This document shows positions 34,549 through 42,982 of a stretch of 64,000 nucleotides of DNA, piece by piece. Where the stretch lies: contig JABFQN010000005.1 of NCBI GenBank assembly GCA_019685555.1, positions 22,898-86,897 on the forward strand, given 5' to 3'. A program made the position numbers and the translations under genes. Every line of letters starts with the position of its first letter. Positions within the stretch are counted from its first letter, which is position 1. The notes under the pieces are model-generated. The model was given only the letters and a program-made list of their open reading frames with translations. It was not told the origin of the DNA and made no database searches. The stretch is from Candidatus Bathyarchaeota archaeon A05DMB-3 (lineage in GTDB: Archaea > Thermoproteota > Bathyarchaeia > Bathyarchaeales > Bathycorpusculaceae).

Positions 34549-36102
34549 ATGACAGCCGAAAATGCCATGAAAGGTTATATTACAAGTAGTGAAATGCGAG
34601 CTTTAGAGTTAAACGCTGAATATTTTGGAGTTTCGCAGCTTCAACTTATGGAAAATGCTGGACGCCACATAGCCTTAGAAATAGCTTCAAGGTTTAAGCC
34701 GGACAAAAGCATTGCAATTTTCTGTGGTTTAGGCGGCAATGGTGGAGACGGATTTGTCGCAGCACGGCATCTTTCAGCGATGGGTTTTAAAGTTACAGTT
34801 ATTCTTGCTGGAAAAGCCAAGGAAATCTCCCATAAAGCAGCCTTAGAAAACTGGAGGGCACTGCAATTTTTGAGGGAAAGCATAACTATTCATGAAGTTT
34901 ACGACAGCGCTCTTATACCCAACATAAACGCGGAAGTCGTTGTTGACGCGCTTCTCGGAACCGGAACCAGGGGCAAACTGAAACCGCCCATACAACAACT
35001 TGTTGAAAAAATTAACTTTTCAAACGCCTTTAAAGTGGCTGTTGACGTGCCCACCGGAATAGACTCTGACACCGGAGAAGTTTTAGGCGCCGCCGTGAAA
35101 GCCAACTTGACAATAACTTTTTACAAGACAAAAAGGGGGCTTGAAAACGCAAGGGAATATGTTGGCGAGTTGGTTGTGAAAGACATTGGCTTGCCAAAAG
35201 AGTTGGAAAACTACGCTGGACCAGGAGATGTCACACTCGCTCTAAAAAAACGGGTTACAGAATCCCATAAAGGAGAGTATGGGAGACTGCTTGTAATTGG
35301 CGGAAGCGAAACTTTCTCAGGCGCCCCGGCTTTGGTGGCACTTGCCGCCCTACGAACAGGTGTTGATTTAGCGTATGTAGCTGCTCCGTGGAAAACTGCC
35401 CATGACATTTCAGCCATGTCCCCCGACCTAATCACCATAAAACTTGACGGAGACCACCTAAACATAGCCAATATACCGTCACTAAAAGCCTATGTTGAAA
35501 GAGCAGACGCAGTTGTTTTAGGCCCTGGACTGGGGCTTCACGCCGAAACAAGGGATGCCGTTAAGACTTTGATTGAAATTATTGAAAGTGCTTGTAAACC
35601 GCTTTTGCTAGATGCTGATGGCTTGAAAGCATTCGCAGAATTTAAAAGGAAGTTAACTGTGCCATCAGTTTTGACCCCACATGTTGGAGAATACGCTATA
35701 CTAACTGGTAGAAAACTTCCTGAAAACTTAACGGATAAGGCTTTAGAAGCGCAGAAAACCGCTGCGGAATTAGGTGCTGTGCTGCTTCTTAAAGGTCCAG
35801 TGGACATCATCGCAAATGAAAAACGCTTCAAACTCAATTTTACCGGAAACCCTGGCATGACAGTAGGCGGAACCGGGGATGTGCTTTCCGGAATTGTTGG
35901 AGCTTTTTTGGCGCAGAGCGCAGACCCCTTTAAGGCTGCTGTTGCCGGAGCCTTCGTAAACGGTGCTACTGGAGACTTTGTTTTTGAAGAGAAGGGCTAT
36001 CACATGGTTGCATCTGACCTTTTGGAATGGATTCCAAAGGTGCTGGACGACCCTATGAGCCATTTGAAGGTGCGAAATGAAGGTGCAGCGAAAACCAGTT
36101 AA
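34549..36102 (+). CDS. nnr: Bifunctional NAD(P)H-hydrate epimerase / ADP-dependent dehydratase
   Basis: Repairs hydrated NAD(P)H. 517 residues with an N-terminal YjeF_N epimerase domain (MENAGRHIALEIASRFKPDK, CGLGGNGGDGFVAARHLSAM, VDVPTGIDSDTGEVLG) and a C-terminal carbohydrate-kinase-like dehydratase (from about residue 235: GRLLVIGGSETFSGAPALVA, VLGPGLGLHAETRDAVK, and GNPGMTVGGTGDVLSGIVGA containing the anion-hole GTGDVL). Complete. The end overlaps tsr3 by 26 bases. Confidence 0.96.
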   Translation: MTAENAMKGYITSSEMRALELNAEYFGVSQLQLMENAGRHIALEIASRFKPDKSIAIFCGLGGNGGDGFVAARHLSAMGFKVTVILAGKAKEISHKAALENWRALQFLRESITIHEVYDSALIPNINAEVVVDALLGTGTRGKLKPPIQQLVEKINFSNAFKVAVDVPTGIDSDTGEVLGAAVKANLTITFYKTKRGLENAREYVGELVVKDIGLPKELENYAGPGDVTLALKKRVTESHKGEYGRLLVIGGSETFSGAPALVALAALRTGVDLAYVAAPWKTAHDISAMSPDLITIKLDGDHLNIANIPSLKAYVERADAVVLGPGLGLHAETRDAVKTLIEIIESACKPLLLDADGLKAFAEFKRKLTVPSVLTPHVGEYAILTGRKLPENLTDKALEAQKTAAELGAVLLLKGPVDIIANEKRFKLNFTGNPGMTVGGTGDVLSGIVGAFLAQSADPFKAAVAGAFVNGATGDFVFEEKGYHMVASDLLEWIPKVLDDPMSHLKVRNEGAAKTS

Positions 36103-36607
36103 AATTGTTGTTTATCACGCTGGGCAATGCGACCCTAAAAAGTGCACAGCCCTAAAGCTTAAACGCCACGGACTGGTTCGTCTTGTGCGTCAAATTAAGC
36201 TTCTGCCGAGAAGGGGTGTTGTCCTAAATCCTCTTTCAAAAATTGCTTTTTCACCGGCGGACAGGGAACGCATAGAGGAATATGGCTTAGTGGCGTTAGA
36301 CTTTAGTTGGGAACACGCTGAAAAACCATTACTAAAAAATGTTAGGGGAACATCCAGATGCCTTCCATATCTGGTTGCTGGGAACCCTGTTAATTTTGGA
36401 TGTCCCACGAAGCTTAGCACTGTTGAAGCCTTATCCGCGGCTTTATACATAGCTGGATTCAAGGATGAAGCTTATAGGCTGCTTTCAGTATTTAAGTGGG
36501 GGCACACGTTCATCGACATAAACAAAGAAAGACTTGAAAGCTATACCATGGCAAAAAACAGTAAAGAAGTGGTTAAATTCCAAGAGCGGTTCGTAAAAAT
36601 TGTTTAA
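36077..36607 (+). CDS. tsr3: rRNA aminocarboxypropyltransferase Tsr3 (DUF367)
   Basis: Adds the 3-amino-3-carboxypropyl group from SAM to a hypermodified base of small-subunit rRNA. 176 residues. Family motifs: VVYHAGQCDPKKCTALKLKR at the N-terminus, LSPADRERIE-like KIAFSPADRERIEEYGLVAL, then DFSWEHAEKPLLKNVRGTSR and CLPYLVAGNPVNFGCPTKLS, with WGHTFIDINKERLESYTMAK. Overlaps the nnr 3' end, so probably co-translated. Confidence 0.93.
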   Translation: MKVQRKPVKIVVYHAGQCDPKKCTALKLKRHGLVRLVRQIKLLPRRGVVLNPLSKIAFSPADRERIEEYGLVALDFSWEHAEKPLLKNVRGTSRCLPYLVAGNPVNFGCPTKLSTVEALSAALYIAGFKDEAYRLLSVFKWGHTFIDINKERLESYTMAKNSKEVVKFQERFVKIV

Positions 36608-36626
36608 GGCTCTATGCCTCAGCCGT

Positions 36627-37286
36627 TTACCTTTGGAATTTTCTGCAGTGCTCTCCGCAATGCATGAAGACGTCTATGAGAGACTTAACAGATGAAGCCT
36701 CTTTCAATTCGCCTATCAAATATAGCCTCGCCTCTCTTTCGCTTAGGGATACACGTTTAATGAAAGCCTTCAATTCAAGAATATGTTTCTGGAGGCGACG
36801 GTCTGAAAGGAATTTATCTGCAATTTCTTGATTTGAGGCTAAAACAGCGAAATATTTGTAAAAATCATCGCCTGAAATCACGCGAGTGAGACCCCTTTCA
36901 GAAGCCACTTTTAAGCATAGTTTCTCTTCCTTTATTGGTAGAATTTCCATACTGAGAGGAATGGAGTCTTTAAAGAAGCCCCAGCATGCTAGACGGTCTT
37001 TGTCCTTTGTAAGCAAAGCCAAGGGATAATGCATCAGGTTTTCACGGTCTACGAGGCTGACAGCCATTTCGATTTCCGTGAAGGGTTCTTTCTCCTTGAG
37101 CTTACATAGGGTTCGGAATCCGCCGCGACTGTAGGGACGGAAGCCCACGAAACTACTGTGCGGCGACATATGCTCTTTCACGGTTCTCGCGTAGCTGACC
37201 GCAATTTTTCTGTTCCGGTACATACCGATGAAATAGGCTATTAGGAATAGGAAGGCGAGGGCGAAGATTAGGGTTATCTCGTACAT
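36627..37286 (-). CDS. Hypothetical membrane-anchored protein
   Basis: Not recognised. 219 residues: one N-terminal membrane helix (YEITLIFALAFLFLIAYFIG, about residues 2-21), then a soluble domain with SRGGFRTLCKLKEKEPFTEI, REARLYLIGELKEASSVKSL and a C-terminal FMHCGEHCRKFQR holding two cysteines. No catalytic motif seen. Converges with tsr3 and is divergent from cstA (85-base gap); I infer no link to either. Confidence 0.7.
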   Translation of the reverse strand: MYEITLIFALAFLFLIAYFIGMYRNRKIAVSYARTVKEHMSPHSSFVGFRPYSRGGFRTLCKLKEKEPFTEIEMAVSLVDRENLMHYPLALLTKDKDRLACWGFFKDSIPLSMEILPIKEEKLCLKVASERGLTRVISGDDFYKYFAVLASNQEIADKFLSDRRLQKHILELKAFIKRVSLSEREARLYLIGELKEASSVKSLIDVFMHCGEHCRKFQR

Positions 37287-37370
37287 GCCACCGCTCCTTC
37301 TAATGATTAGTTTTATCGCAAGTCTTATATTAAGATGACCAGCTAAACCATAAAAACCGAGGGACGAAAC

Positions 37371-39053
37371 TTGCTTTCAGTAATCGTAATTCTGCTTGGA
37401 ATAATATTGTATGCCATCGCCTACTGGGGCTACATAAAATGGTTCGACAAAAACGTCATAATGTCGGATCCAAAACGAGAAACGCCAGCCCACACGTACA
37501 TGGACGGCGTAGAATTTTTCCCATCAAACAGATATGTCCTTTTCGGATTCCAGTGGAAAAGCATAGCAGCTCTAGGTCCCGTGCTAGGCCCCATCATCGG
37601 CGTTCAATGGGGATGGCTGCCAGCGCTTCTATGGATTCTATTTGGGACTATTTTCATAGGCTGGATTCATGATTATGGCAGCCTAATGGTTTCCACAAGA
37701 TCAGAGGGTTCATCTTTCGGTCCAATAACCTATGAGCTAATTTCGCCGAGAGCCCGAACAATTCTATTGTGGTATATTCTTTGGTACATCGTTTTAATCC
37801 TCTCATCCTTCACCAACGTCGTTTCAGGCTTATTTATAAGCTATACTGTGAGCCCAATACCAGTGCTCATAGTCACAATCGTGGGAATGCTGGCGGGTTA
37901 TATGACATACAAACTTAAAGTTAACATTGCTTACACTACCATAATCGCTGTAATAATAATGTTTCTAGGAATCTGGGTGGGCATAGTACAACCTGTGACT
38001 GTTCCTCTGCCAACCACGGGACCGTTTCCAAACGCTAAAGACTTTTGGATGTTTATAACGCTGTTTTTCTGTTTTCTCGGAGCTGTCTTGCCAATATGGG
38101 TTTTCATCCAACCCATAAACTATCTCTCCTTCTACCTTGTCTACGCGGGCATAATAGGCATAATTATTGGAGCATTTGTAGGAGCCCCCAACTTTTCACA
38201 AGCGGCAACAACGACCTTCTGGACTACAGGAACATGGGCAGCCTCAGCAGCTATAGGGCCCCTATGGCCCATGATGTTTGTAACAATCGCTTGCGGAGCA
38301 ATATCCGGATGGCACAGCCTAATCGGGTCCTCCATTACGGCTAAACAGCTTGACACCGAACCGGACGCCCACTTTGTAGGCGGCGGCGCAATGCTAGCGG
38401 AGGGAATACTGGCAACAGTTGCCCTAGTCACATGCGCAATTCTTGACCCAAGCGTAGCAGCAGCCACAGGAGCAGGCGGAATATTTGTCAAAGGCGGATC
38501 AACACTTCTAGGATACATAGGAATCCCAGTAAATGTTGGAAACGCGTTAACATCAGTCATGCTAATCATATTGGCTATAACAATCATGCACATAGGTTTG
38601 AGGATTACTAGACTAGTGTTGTCCGACCTAGCTGGACCACGGATGGGTGGACTCTTTAAAAACAAGTATATTAGCGCCATCCTAGTGTGTATAGTTGTCT
38701 ACCTTATAACAAGTCCACATGTAGGCGCAGTTTTCAGCTACATTTGGGGCACCTTCGGCGGGGCAAACCAGCTGATGGCTGGACTGGCCCTAATGATCGT
38801 GTCGCTGTGGCTTACAAAGGAGAAGCGTCCAACAATTTACACGTTGATTCCCATGCTTTTCATGCTAGCAACCACTCTGTCGGCGTTAGCTTTCCTTTCC
38901 TACAATGGAGTTACTGGATATATGGCAGACCCAACAAAGATAGGAGCGTTAATAGCTGCCGCTGTGAACGTTTTTCTATTAATTCTTGGACTTTTCATGT
39001 GCTATGAGGGAGCCAAAGCCTTTCAGAGGTTAAGAGCAGCAAAGACTACCTAA
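37371..39053 (+). CDS. cstA: Carbon starvation protein CstA (peptide/pyruvate transporter family)
   Basis: Polytopic transporter, 560 residues with about 15-16 membrane helices. CstA relatives take up peptides or pyruvate. Signature regions: NRYVLFGFQWKSIAALGPVL with GPIIGVQWGWLPALLWILFG, FIGWIHDYGSLMVSTRSEGS, ISGWHSLIGSSITAKQLDTE, HFVGGGAMLAEGILATVALV, IWGTFGGANQLMAGLALMIV. Start is TTG 37371, about 9 bases after a GAGG Shine-Dalgarno (CCGAGGGACG). Complete; it is shorter than the E. coli protein at the C-terminus, which is common in archaea. It converges with the Get3-like operon. Confidence 0.92.
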   Translation: MLSVIVILLGIILYAIAYWGYIKWFDKNVIMSDPKRETPAHTYMDGVEFFPSNRYVLFGFQWKSIAALGPVLGPIIGVQWGWLPALLWILFGTIFIGWIHDYGSLMVSTRSEGSSFGPITYELISPRARTILLWYILWYIVLILSSFTNVVSGLFISYTVSPIPVLIVTIVGMLAGYMTYKLKVNIAYTTIIAVIIMFLGIWVGIVQPVTVPLPTTGPFPNAKDFWMFITLFFCFLGAVLPIWVFIQPINYLSFYLVYAGIIGIIIGAFVGAPNFSQAATTTFWTTGTWAASAAIGPLWPMMFVTIACGAISGWHSLIGSSITAKQLDTEPDAHFVGGGAMLAEGILATVALVTCAILDPSVAAATGAGGIFVKGGSTLLGYIGIPVNVGNALTSVMLIILAITIMHIGLRITRLVLSDLAGPRMGGLFKNKYISAILVCIVVYLITSPHVGAVFSYIWGTFGGANQLMAGLALMIVSLWLTKEKRPTIYTLIPMLFMLATTLSALAFLSYNGVTGYMADPTKIGALIAAAVNVFLLILGLFMCYEGAKAFQRLRAAKTT

Positions 39054-39069
39054 ATTTTCCCCTATTTTT

Positions 39070-40074
39070 TTATTCTTTAGCCAAAGCCTCCGCAACGCGA
39101 GCAATCATTTTTAAGCCTGTTACTTCCGTTTCAAATAGCGGTACATACCCGCGGATCATTCCTGGAAACTTTTCATGAATAATTTTCAGATAGCCATCCT
39201 GTTCCCGTATTTTATTAACGATATAAGGTGAAGTGTTTTTTAGGTCGAACTCTTCCTTTGGCAAGACTTCGTTCACTATCACCCCGCCTGTTGGAATGTC
39301 GAAGGCTTGAACCCAGCCGATGAAACGTTCAATGACGGCTATGGGAAGCGAAAGTGGCAAAGTTACGAAGAAGAAGGCGGTTCGCTTCTTATCCGTTAAG
39401 AACATACGTCCTTTCTCTGTTTTTTCTCTTGTAGCCAAGAGGCTGGCAAGAAGAGGATCCTTCTTTATCTCTTCCATAATTTTATCTTTGCGGAAAGACA
39501 GTTTTACACGAAGCGAGAGGGCTTCTTCTCGGCTTTTAATCATTTTATGCAGCCAGAGATCATAGACTTTTGACATGCCAAGAAGGCGGTAGGTGTGGGC
39601 TACAGGCGCTGTGTCGAAAACATAGGCGTCAAATTCACCCTTCAATATTAGGCTAACCATGTCGTCAAACATGGCTGACTCTTCAAAGGCAGGATTTGTT
39701 GTGGCAATATCCACAAAAGGCTCCGGGTCTAATGGAATGTCAGCATATTTAAGGAAAGTGTAAATCTTTTCCCGTATCTCATTCTTATATCTCTCAATAG
39801 TGTCTGAAATGTCAATTTCAACCGCATAAAGATTCTTTGTACCTTCAATTTTTTGGATGCCCTTACCCCAAATGTCCTTACCAAAGGCGCTTGAAAGACT
39901 GTGGACGGGGTTTGTGGAAGAAATTAATGTTTTTCTCCCAAGTTTTTCAGCCAAGTAATAGGCGGTTCCTGCCGCCACCACGGTTTTGCCTACGCCGCCT
40001 TTTCCTCCGAAAAACAAGTATTTGAGATTGGGGTTTGATGCGACATAATCGCTAAAACTTACATTTGCGCTCAT
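39070..40074 (-). CDS. Get3/ArsA-type ATPase 1, with Asn for the switch I Asp
   Basis: SIMIBI-class P-loop ATPase, 334 residues, related to tail-anchored-protein targeting factor Get3 and arsenite ATPase ArsA. P-loop FFGGKGGVGKTVVAAG (residues 21-36). Switch I reads SSTNPVHSLSSAFGKDIWG: the residue matching the catalytic Asp (D57 of yeast Get3) is N55, and the DNA codon is AAC. Switch II VFDTAPVAHTYRLLG near residues 156-170 is preserved (DTAP-x-x-HT). No CxxC zinc motif is evident. The asymmetry with ATPase 2 suggests a hydrolysis-impaired partner; this is inference. Follows ATPase 2 by 2 bases. Confidence 0.88.
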   Translation of the reverse strand: MSANVSFSDYVASNPNLKYLFFGGKGGVGKTVVAAGTAYYLAEKLGRKTLISSTNPVHSLSSAFGKDIWGKGIQKIEGTKNLYAVEIDISDTIERYKNEIREKIYTFLKYADIPLDPEPFVDIATTNPAFEESAMFDDMVSLILKGEFDAYVFDTAPVAHTYRLLGMSKVYDLWLHKMIKSREEALSLRVKLSFRKDKIMEEIKKDPLLASLLATREKTEKGRMFLTDKKRTAFFFVTLPLSLPIAVIERFIGWVQAFDIPTGGVIVNEVLPKEEFDLKNTSPYIVNKIREQDGYLKIIHEKFPGMIRGYVPLFETEVTGLKMIARVAEALAKE

Positions 40075-40076
40075 GG

Positions 40077-41066
40077 CTACGCCTCTCCAAACAGAACTTT
40101 AGCTACTTCAGGGATCATTTTAAGCCCTTTAGGTTCACGGTCAAACATATGCACGACTCCACGGATAAGTGGCCCAAACTCTTTCTGAATGGTTTTCATA
40201 TGCTCTTGCTGCATAGCTATCTTGTTCTTTAGAAAGGCTGGAATGTTCTTTTGCTTTAAAAGTTCAACAGGATACACCTGGTTTACTACAACCCCGCTTA
40301 AAGGTATGTTAAACTCCCTAAACATTTCCAAAGCCCTTCTTGTGTCAAGTATTGGCATAAGTTCTGGTATAAGAACGTAGAAAAAGGCCGTATGCTCCTG
40401 ATCTCTCATCATGTTGCTGACAAAACCTAACCTTGAACGGATAAAATCCAACTCTTCTAGGATTTTATCTTCTTGAGCTAGGCTGCCTTTCCCGCTCATA
40501 ACTGCGGCTACATCGCCATATTCAGCAGCTTTCTTTCTTGTTTCAACTATTTTGTTAACCCAAGCGTCTAATATTTCCGACATACCTAGAAATCGTATGG
40601 CGTGTCCATGGGGCATCATGTCAAAAATATAGTAATCGTAAGCGCCGCTCGTCATCAATTCAACCATAGCATCAAACGTTGCTGACTCCGCCATGGCGGG
40701 TTCAGCGGCAGACGACTTAATGTAGTCTTCCACCTCTTTGGGAACTTCTCCATACATTTTGATTATTTTCTGCCTTATCTCTTCCTGATAATCGGCTATC
40801 CTCTTGTCAGCATCGATCTCTAATGCGAAAAGGTTAGAGGTTATTTCAACTTCTCCTTTGCCAAAAATGTTTCTCTCAAAAATATCTGTGAGGCTGGCTT
40901 GGGGGTCTGTGGAGAAAACCACAACTTTTTTGCCTTTTCTGGCAAGCCAGTATGCAGTTGCTGCGGATAATGTTGTTTTTCCTAGACCTCCCTTGCCGCC
41001 GAAAAGAATATACTTTATGTTCGGGTGGCTCGCTAAATACTCCTTTATCGACACAGCCTTTGACAA
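40077..41066 (-). CDS. Get3/ArsA-type ATPase 2
   Basis: 329 residues. P-loop FGGKGGLGKTTLSAATAYW (residues 22-40), and switch I FSTDPQASLTDIFERNIFGK with the catalytic Asp at residue 54 present. Switch II is DMMPHGHAIRFLGMSEIL, deviating from the usual DTAPTGHT. It is a paralogue of the adjacent ATPase 1 (shared N-terminal layout and the C-terminal GVVVNQVYP motif). The two proteins together would resemble the two halves of bacterial ArsA or a Get3 heterodimer. No arsenite-binding Cys triplet is apparent, so arsenic resistance is unlikely. Confidence 0.9.
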   Translation of the reverse strand: MSKAVSIKEYLASHPNIKYILFGGKGGLGKTTLSAATAYWLARKGKKVVVFSTDPQASLTDIFERNIFGKGEVEITSNLFALEIDADKRIADYQEEIRQKIIKMYGEVPKEVEDYIKSSAAEPAMAESATFDAMVELMTSGAYDYYIFDMMPHGHAIRFLGMSEILDAWVNKIVETRKKAAEYGDVAAVMSGKGSLAQEDKILEELDFIRSRLGFVSNMMRDQEHTAFFYVLIPELMPILDTRRALEMFREFNIPLSGVVVNQVYPVELLKQKNIPAFLKNKIAMQQEHMKTIQKEFGPLIRGVVHMFDREPKGLKMIPEVAKVLFGEA

Positions 41067-41082
41067 GCCCTAAGCCCTCCTT

Positions 41083-41370
41083 CTAGGCGAAAACAGAGTC
41101 CGTCACGTCGCGTTCCCTTAGTAGTGTCCGCTTCCATGTCTTAATATGCGGCACGCAGTAGGGCAGGAGTCTAAGACAGTAGTATGGCGGTAGCACTGGA
41201 ACGCCCAGCATATCGCCCATTGTGATGAGCATGAAAAGGTTTTCCAGATGCATTCTTGTTTTTAGGGCGTAGCTTACCATGCCATGCATAGCCATGCCAT
41301 AAACCAAGCCCTTGACGGCTTTCTTAACTTCGCTTTCCTTTTTCTCTTCGTTTGTTTCTTTTTTAGTCAT
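41083..41370 (-). CDS. Small Get3-operon protein A (paralogue of 41437-41703)
   Basis: Not a named family that I recognise. 95 residues: charged N-terminus (TKKETNEEKKESEVKKAVKG), moderately hydrophobic middle (LVYGMAMHGMVSYALKTRMH, ENLFMLITMGDMLGVP), then RLLPYCVPHIKTWKRTLLRE with RDVTDSVFA at the end. It shares the GDMLG-x-P, LRLLPY, W-K-x-LLRE and DVT positions with the neighbouring 88-residue protein, so the two are paralogues. It begins 67 bases downstream of the latter and ends 17 bases before ATPase 2 on the same strand. Confidence 0.75.
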   Translation of the reverse strand: MTKKETNEEKKESEVKKAVKGLVYGMAMHGMVSYALKTRMHLENLFMLITMGDMLGVPVLPPYYCLRLLPYCVPHIKTWKRTLLRERDVTDSVFA

Positions 41371-41436
41371 AGTTTTTCACTTCAAGAATATGGAAAGTTC
41401 ACTCAAGATAAAAATGTTATTATAACTTTCATGATT

Positions 41437-41703
41437 TCATAGTTTCTCGGTCACATCTTTTTCTCTGAGAAGAAAAGTTTTCCACTCTTTAAGCCTAGGA
41501 AGCCAATATGGGAGAAGCCTCAAACGGTAATAGGTGGAAAATGGATACCCAAGCATGTCGCCGAGCACAGCAAGCATCAATCCATATTCAATGAACAGTC
41601 TTTTCTCTTCAAGGTCTCTAATGGCGCTGTAAACTGTTGCGCCAATAACAAAGTCTTTAAGCTTCCGCAAAAACCTAGATTTTGAACAGTTTTTAGCTGT
41701 CAA
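41437..41703 (-). CDS. Small Get3-operon protein B (paralogue of 41083-41370)
   Basis: 88 residues, unknown family. The N-terminal half has FLRKLKDFVIGATVYSAIRD and LFIEYGLMLAVLGDMLGYPF. The C-terminal half has YYRLRLLPYWLPRLKEWKTF followed by LLREKDVTEKL, aligning with the same region of protein A. The hydrophobic segment is short and broken by Asp/Gly, so a peripheral or hairpin-type membrane contact is more likely than a full span. First gene of the four-gene set with the two Get3-like ATPases. Confidence 0.75.
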   Translation of the reverse strand: MTAKNCSKSRFLRKLKDFVIGATVYSAIRDLEEKRLFIEYGLMLAVLGDMLGYPFSTYYRLRLLPYWLPRLKEWKTFLLREKDVTEKL

Positions 41704-41781
41704 ATTTAACCTTCCAAATTAAACTTAAATGTGCAGCGGAATATAACTTTACCTCAACATCGTCTTGGAAGGGAATAGGAG

Positions 41782-42951
41782 ATGTTTGAAAGAGAAATTC
41801 TCATGATTCCCGGCCCGACAAACGTTGATCCCAAAGTTTTACGCGCTTTAAGCAAGCCAACCACATCTCACACAAGCCAAGAGTTTGCAAACATATTCAA
41901 AGAAGCCTTAAACAATTTGAAAAAGGTTTTCATGACCAAAAGTGAAGTTTTCGTGATTGCCGGGTCTGGAACATTGGCTTTGGAAATGGCAATCGCAAAC
42001 ATTGTAGAACCCGGCGATAAAGTGCTTAACACTGTTTCAGGGTTTTTCGGCAACTACTTTGTTGAAATATCGAAAGTTTATGGTGCTGTGCCCCGTGTTC
42101 TTGAGATGCCATGGGGTAAACCCGTAAAATCTGAACAAGTCAAAGACGCCCTAATTGAAGACGATTATAAGGCTGTTACGGTTACACATGTGGAAACTTC
42201 GACTGGTGTGGCTAACCATGTTAGGGAGATAGGCGAAGTTGTCAAGAGATACAGCGACGCCTTCTACATAGTTGACACCGTTTGTTCGCTTGGCGGAATG
42301 GAAGTCCGCGTTGACGAATGGGGCATAGACGCTTGCGCTTCAGGTTCCCAGAAATGCATCGGCGTGCCGCCGGGCTTAGCCCTTATTGCAGTAAGTCAAA
42401 AAACTTTGGAATATTTGGAAAAGCGCAAAACCTCTGTAGGCTCTTGGTATGGAAGCTTCAAAAACTGGCTCCCAGTAATGAGGGATCCTACAAAATATTT
42501 CGCAACACCGCCTGTAAACATGGTTTACGCCCTTCATGAAGCTTTAAAACTCATAATTGAAGAGGGATTGGAGAATAGATTTAGAAGGCATTATGTTTTG
42601 GCAGAGGCTTTTAGAGCTGCTGTAAACGCTTTAAACCTTAACCTTATAGCTGAAAAGGAAAGTGCCGCAAACACCGTTACAGCCGCATATTATCCAGAAA
42701 ACATTGAAGACAGCCAATTCAGAAACGAGATGGAAAAACATGGAATAGTTGTCGCTTCAACGTTGGGGCCATTAAAGGGAAAGGGCTTCAGGGTTGGTCA
42801 TATGGGAAACGTGAACCAAAACGATGTTTTTGCCACTGTAACTGCCATAGAAACAACGCTTAAAAAGCTAGGGTATAAGGCGGAGTTGGGAAAGGGATTG
42901 GCAGCCGCCCAAGAAAAACTGCTTTCACTGGAGCAATCAACGCTTGCTTAA
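41782..42951 (+). CDS. Class V aminotransferase, serine-pyruvate / alanine-glyoxylate type
   Basis: PLP-dependent transaminase, 389 residues. N-terminal MIPGPTNVDPKVLRALSKPT, AGSGTLALEMAIANIVEPGD, the PLP-phosphate and ring contacts VTHVETSTGVANHVREIGEV and YIVDTVCSLGGMEVRVDEWG, and the Schiff-base Lys in CASGSQKCIGVPPGLALIAV. The C-terminus has KGFRVGHMGNVNQNDVFATV. Complete. The likely amino donors are Ser or Ala with pyruvate or glyoxylate; specificity cannot be set. A LysE-type exporter follows 31 bases later. Confidence 0.92.
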   Translation: MFEREILMIPGPTNVDPKVLRALSKPTTSHTSQEFANIFKEALNNLKKVFMTKSEVFVIAGSGTLALEMAIANIVEPGDKVLNTVSGFFGNYFVEISKVYGAVPRVLEMPWGKPVKSEQVKDALIEDDYKAVTVTHVETSTGVANHVREIGEVVKRYSDAFYIVDTVCSLGGMEVRVDEWGIDACASGSQKCIGVPPGLALIAVSQKTLEYLEKRKTSVGSWYGSFKNWLPVMRDPTKYFATPPVNMVYALHEALKLIIEEGLENRFRRHYVLAEAFRAAVNALNLNLIAEKESAANTVTAAYYPENIEDSQFRNEMEKHGIVVASTLGPLKGKGFRVGHMGNVNQNDVFATVTAIETTLKKLGYKAELGKGLAAAQEKLLSLEQSTLA

Positions 42952-42982
42952 ATGTAAAACACCTATGTATGACGGGTGAAAA

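Noticed and set aside
39070..41066. Arsenite resistance operon
   Set aside because: Although the ATPases resemble ArsA, there is no arsB/arsR and no arsenite-binding cysteine set.
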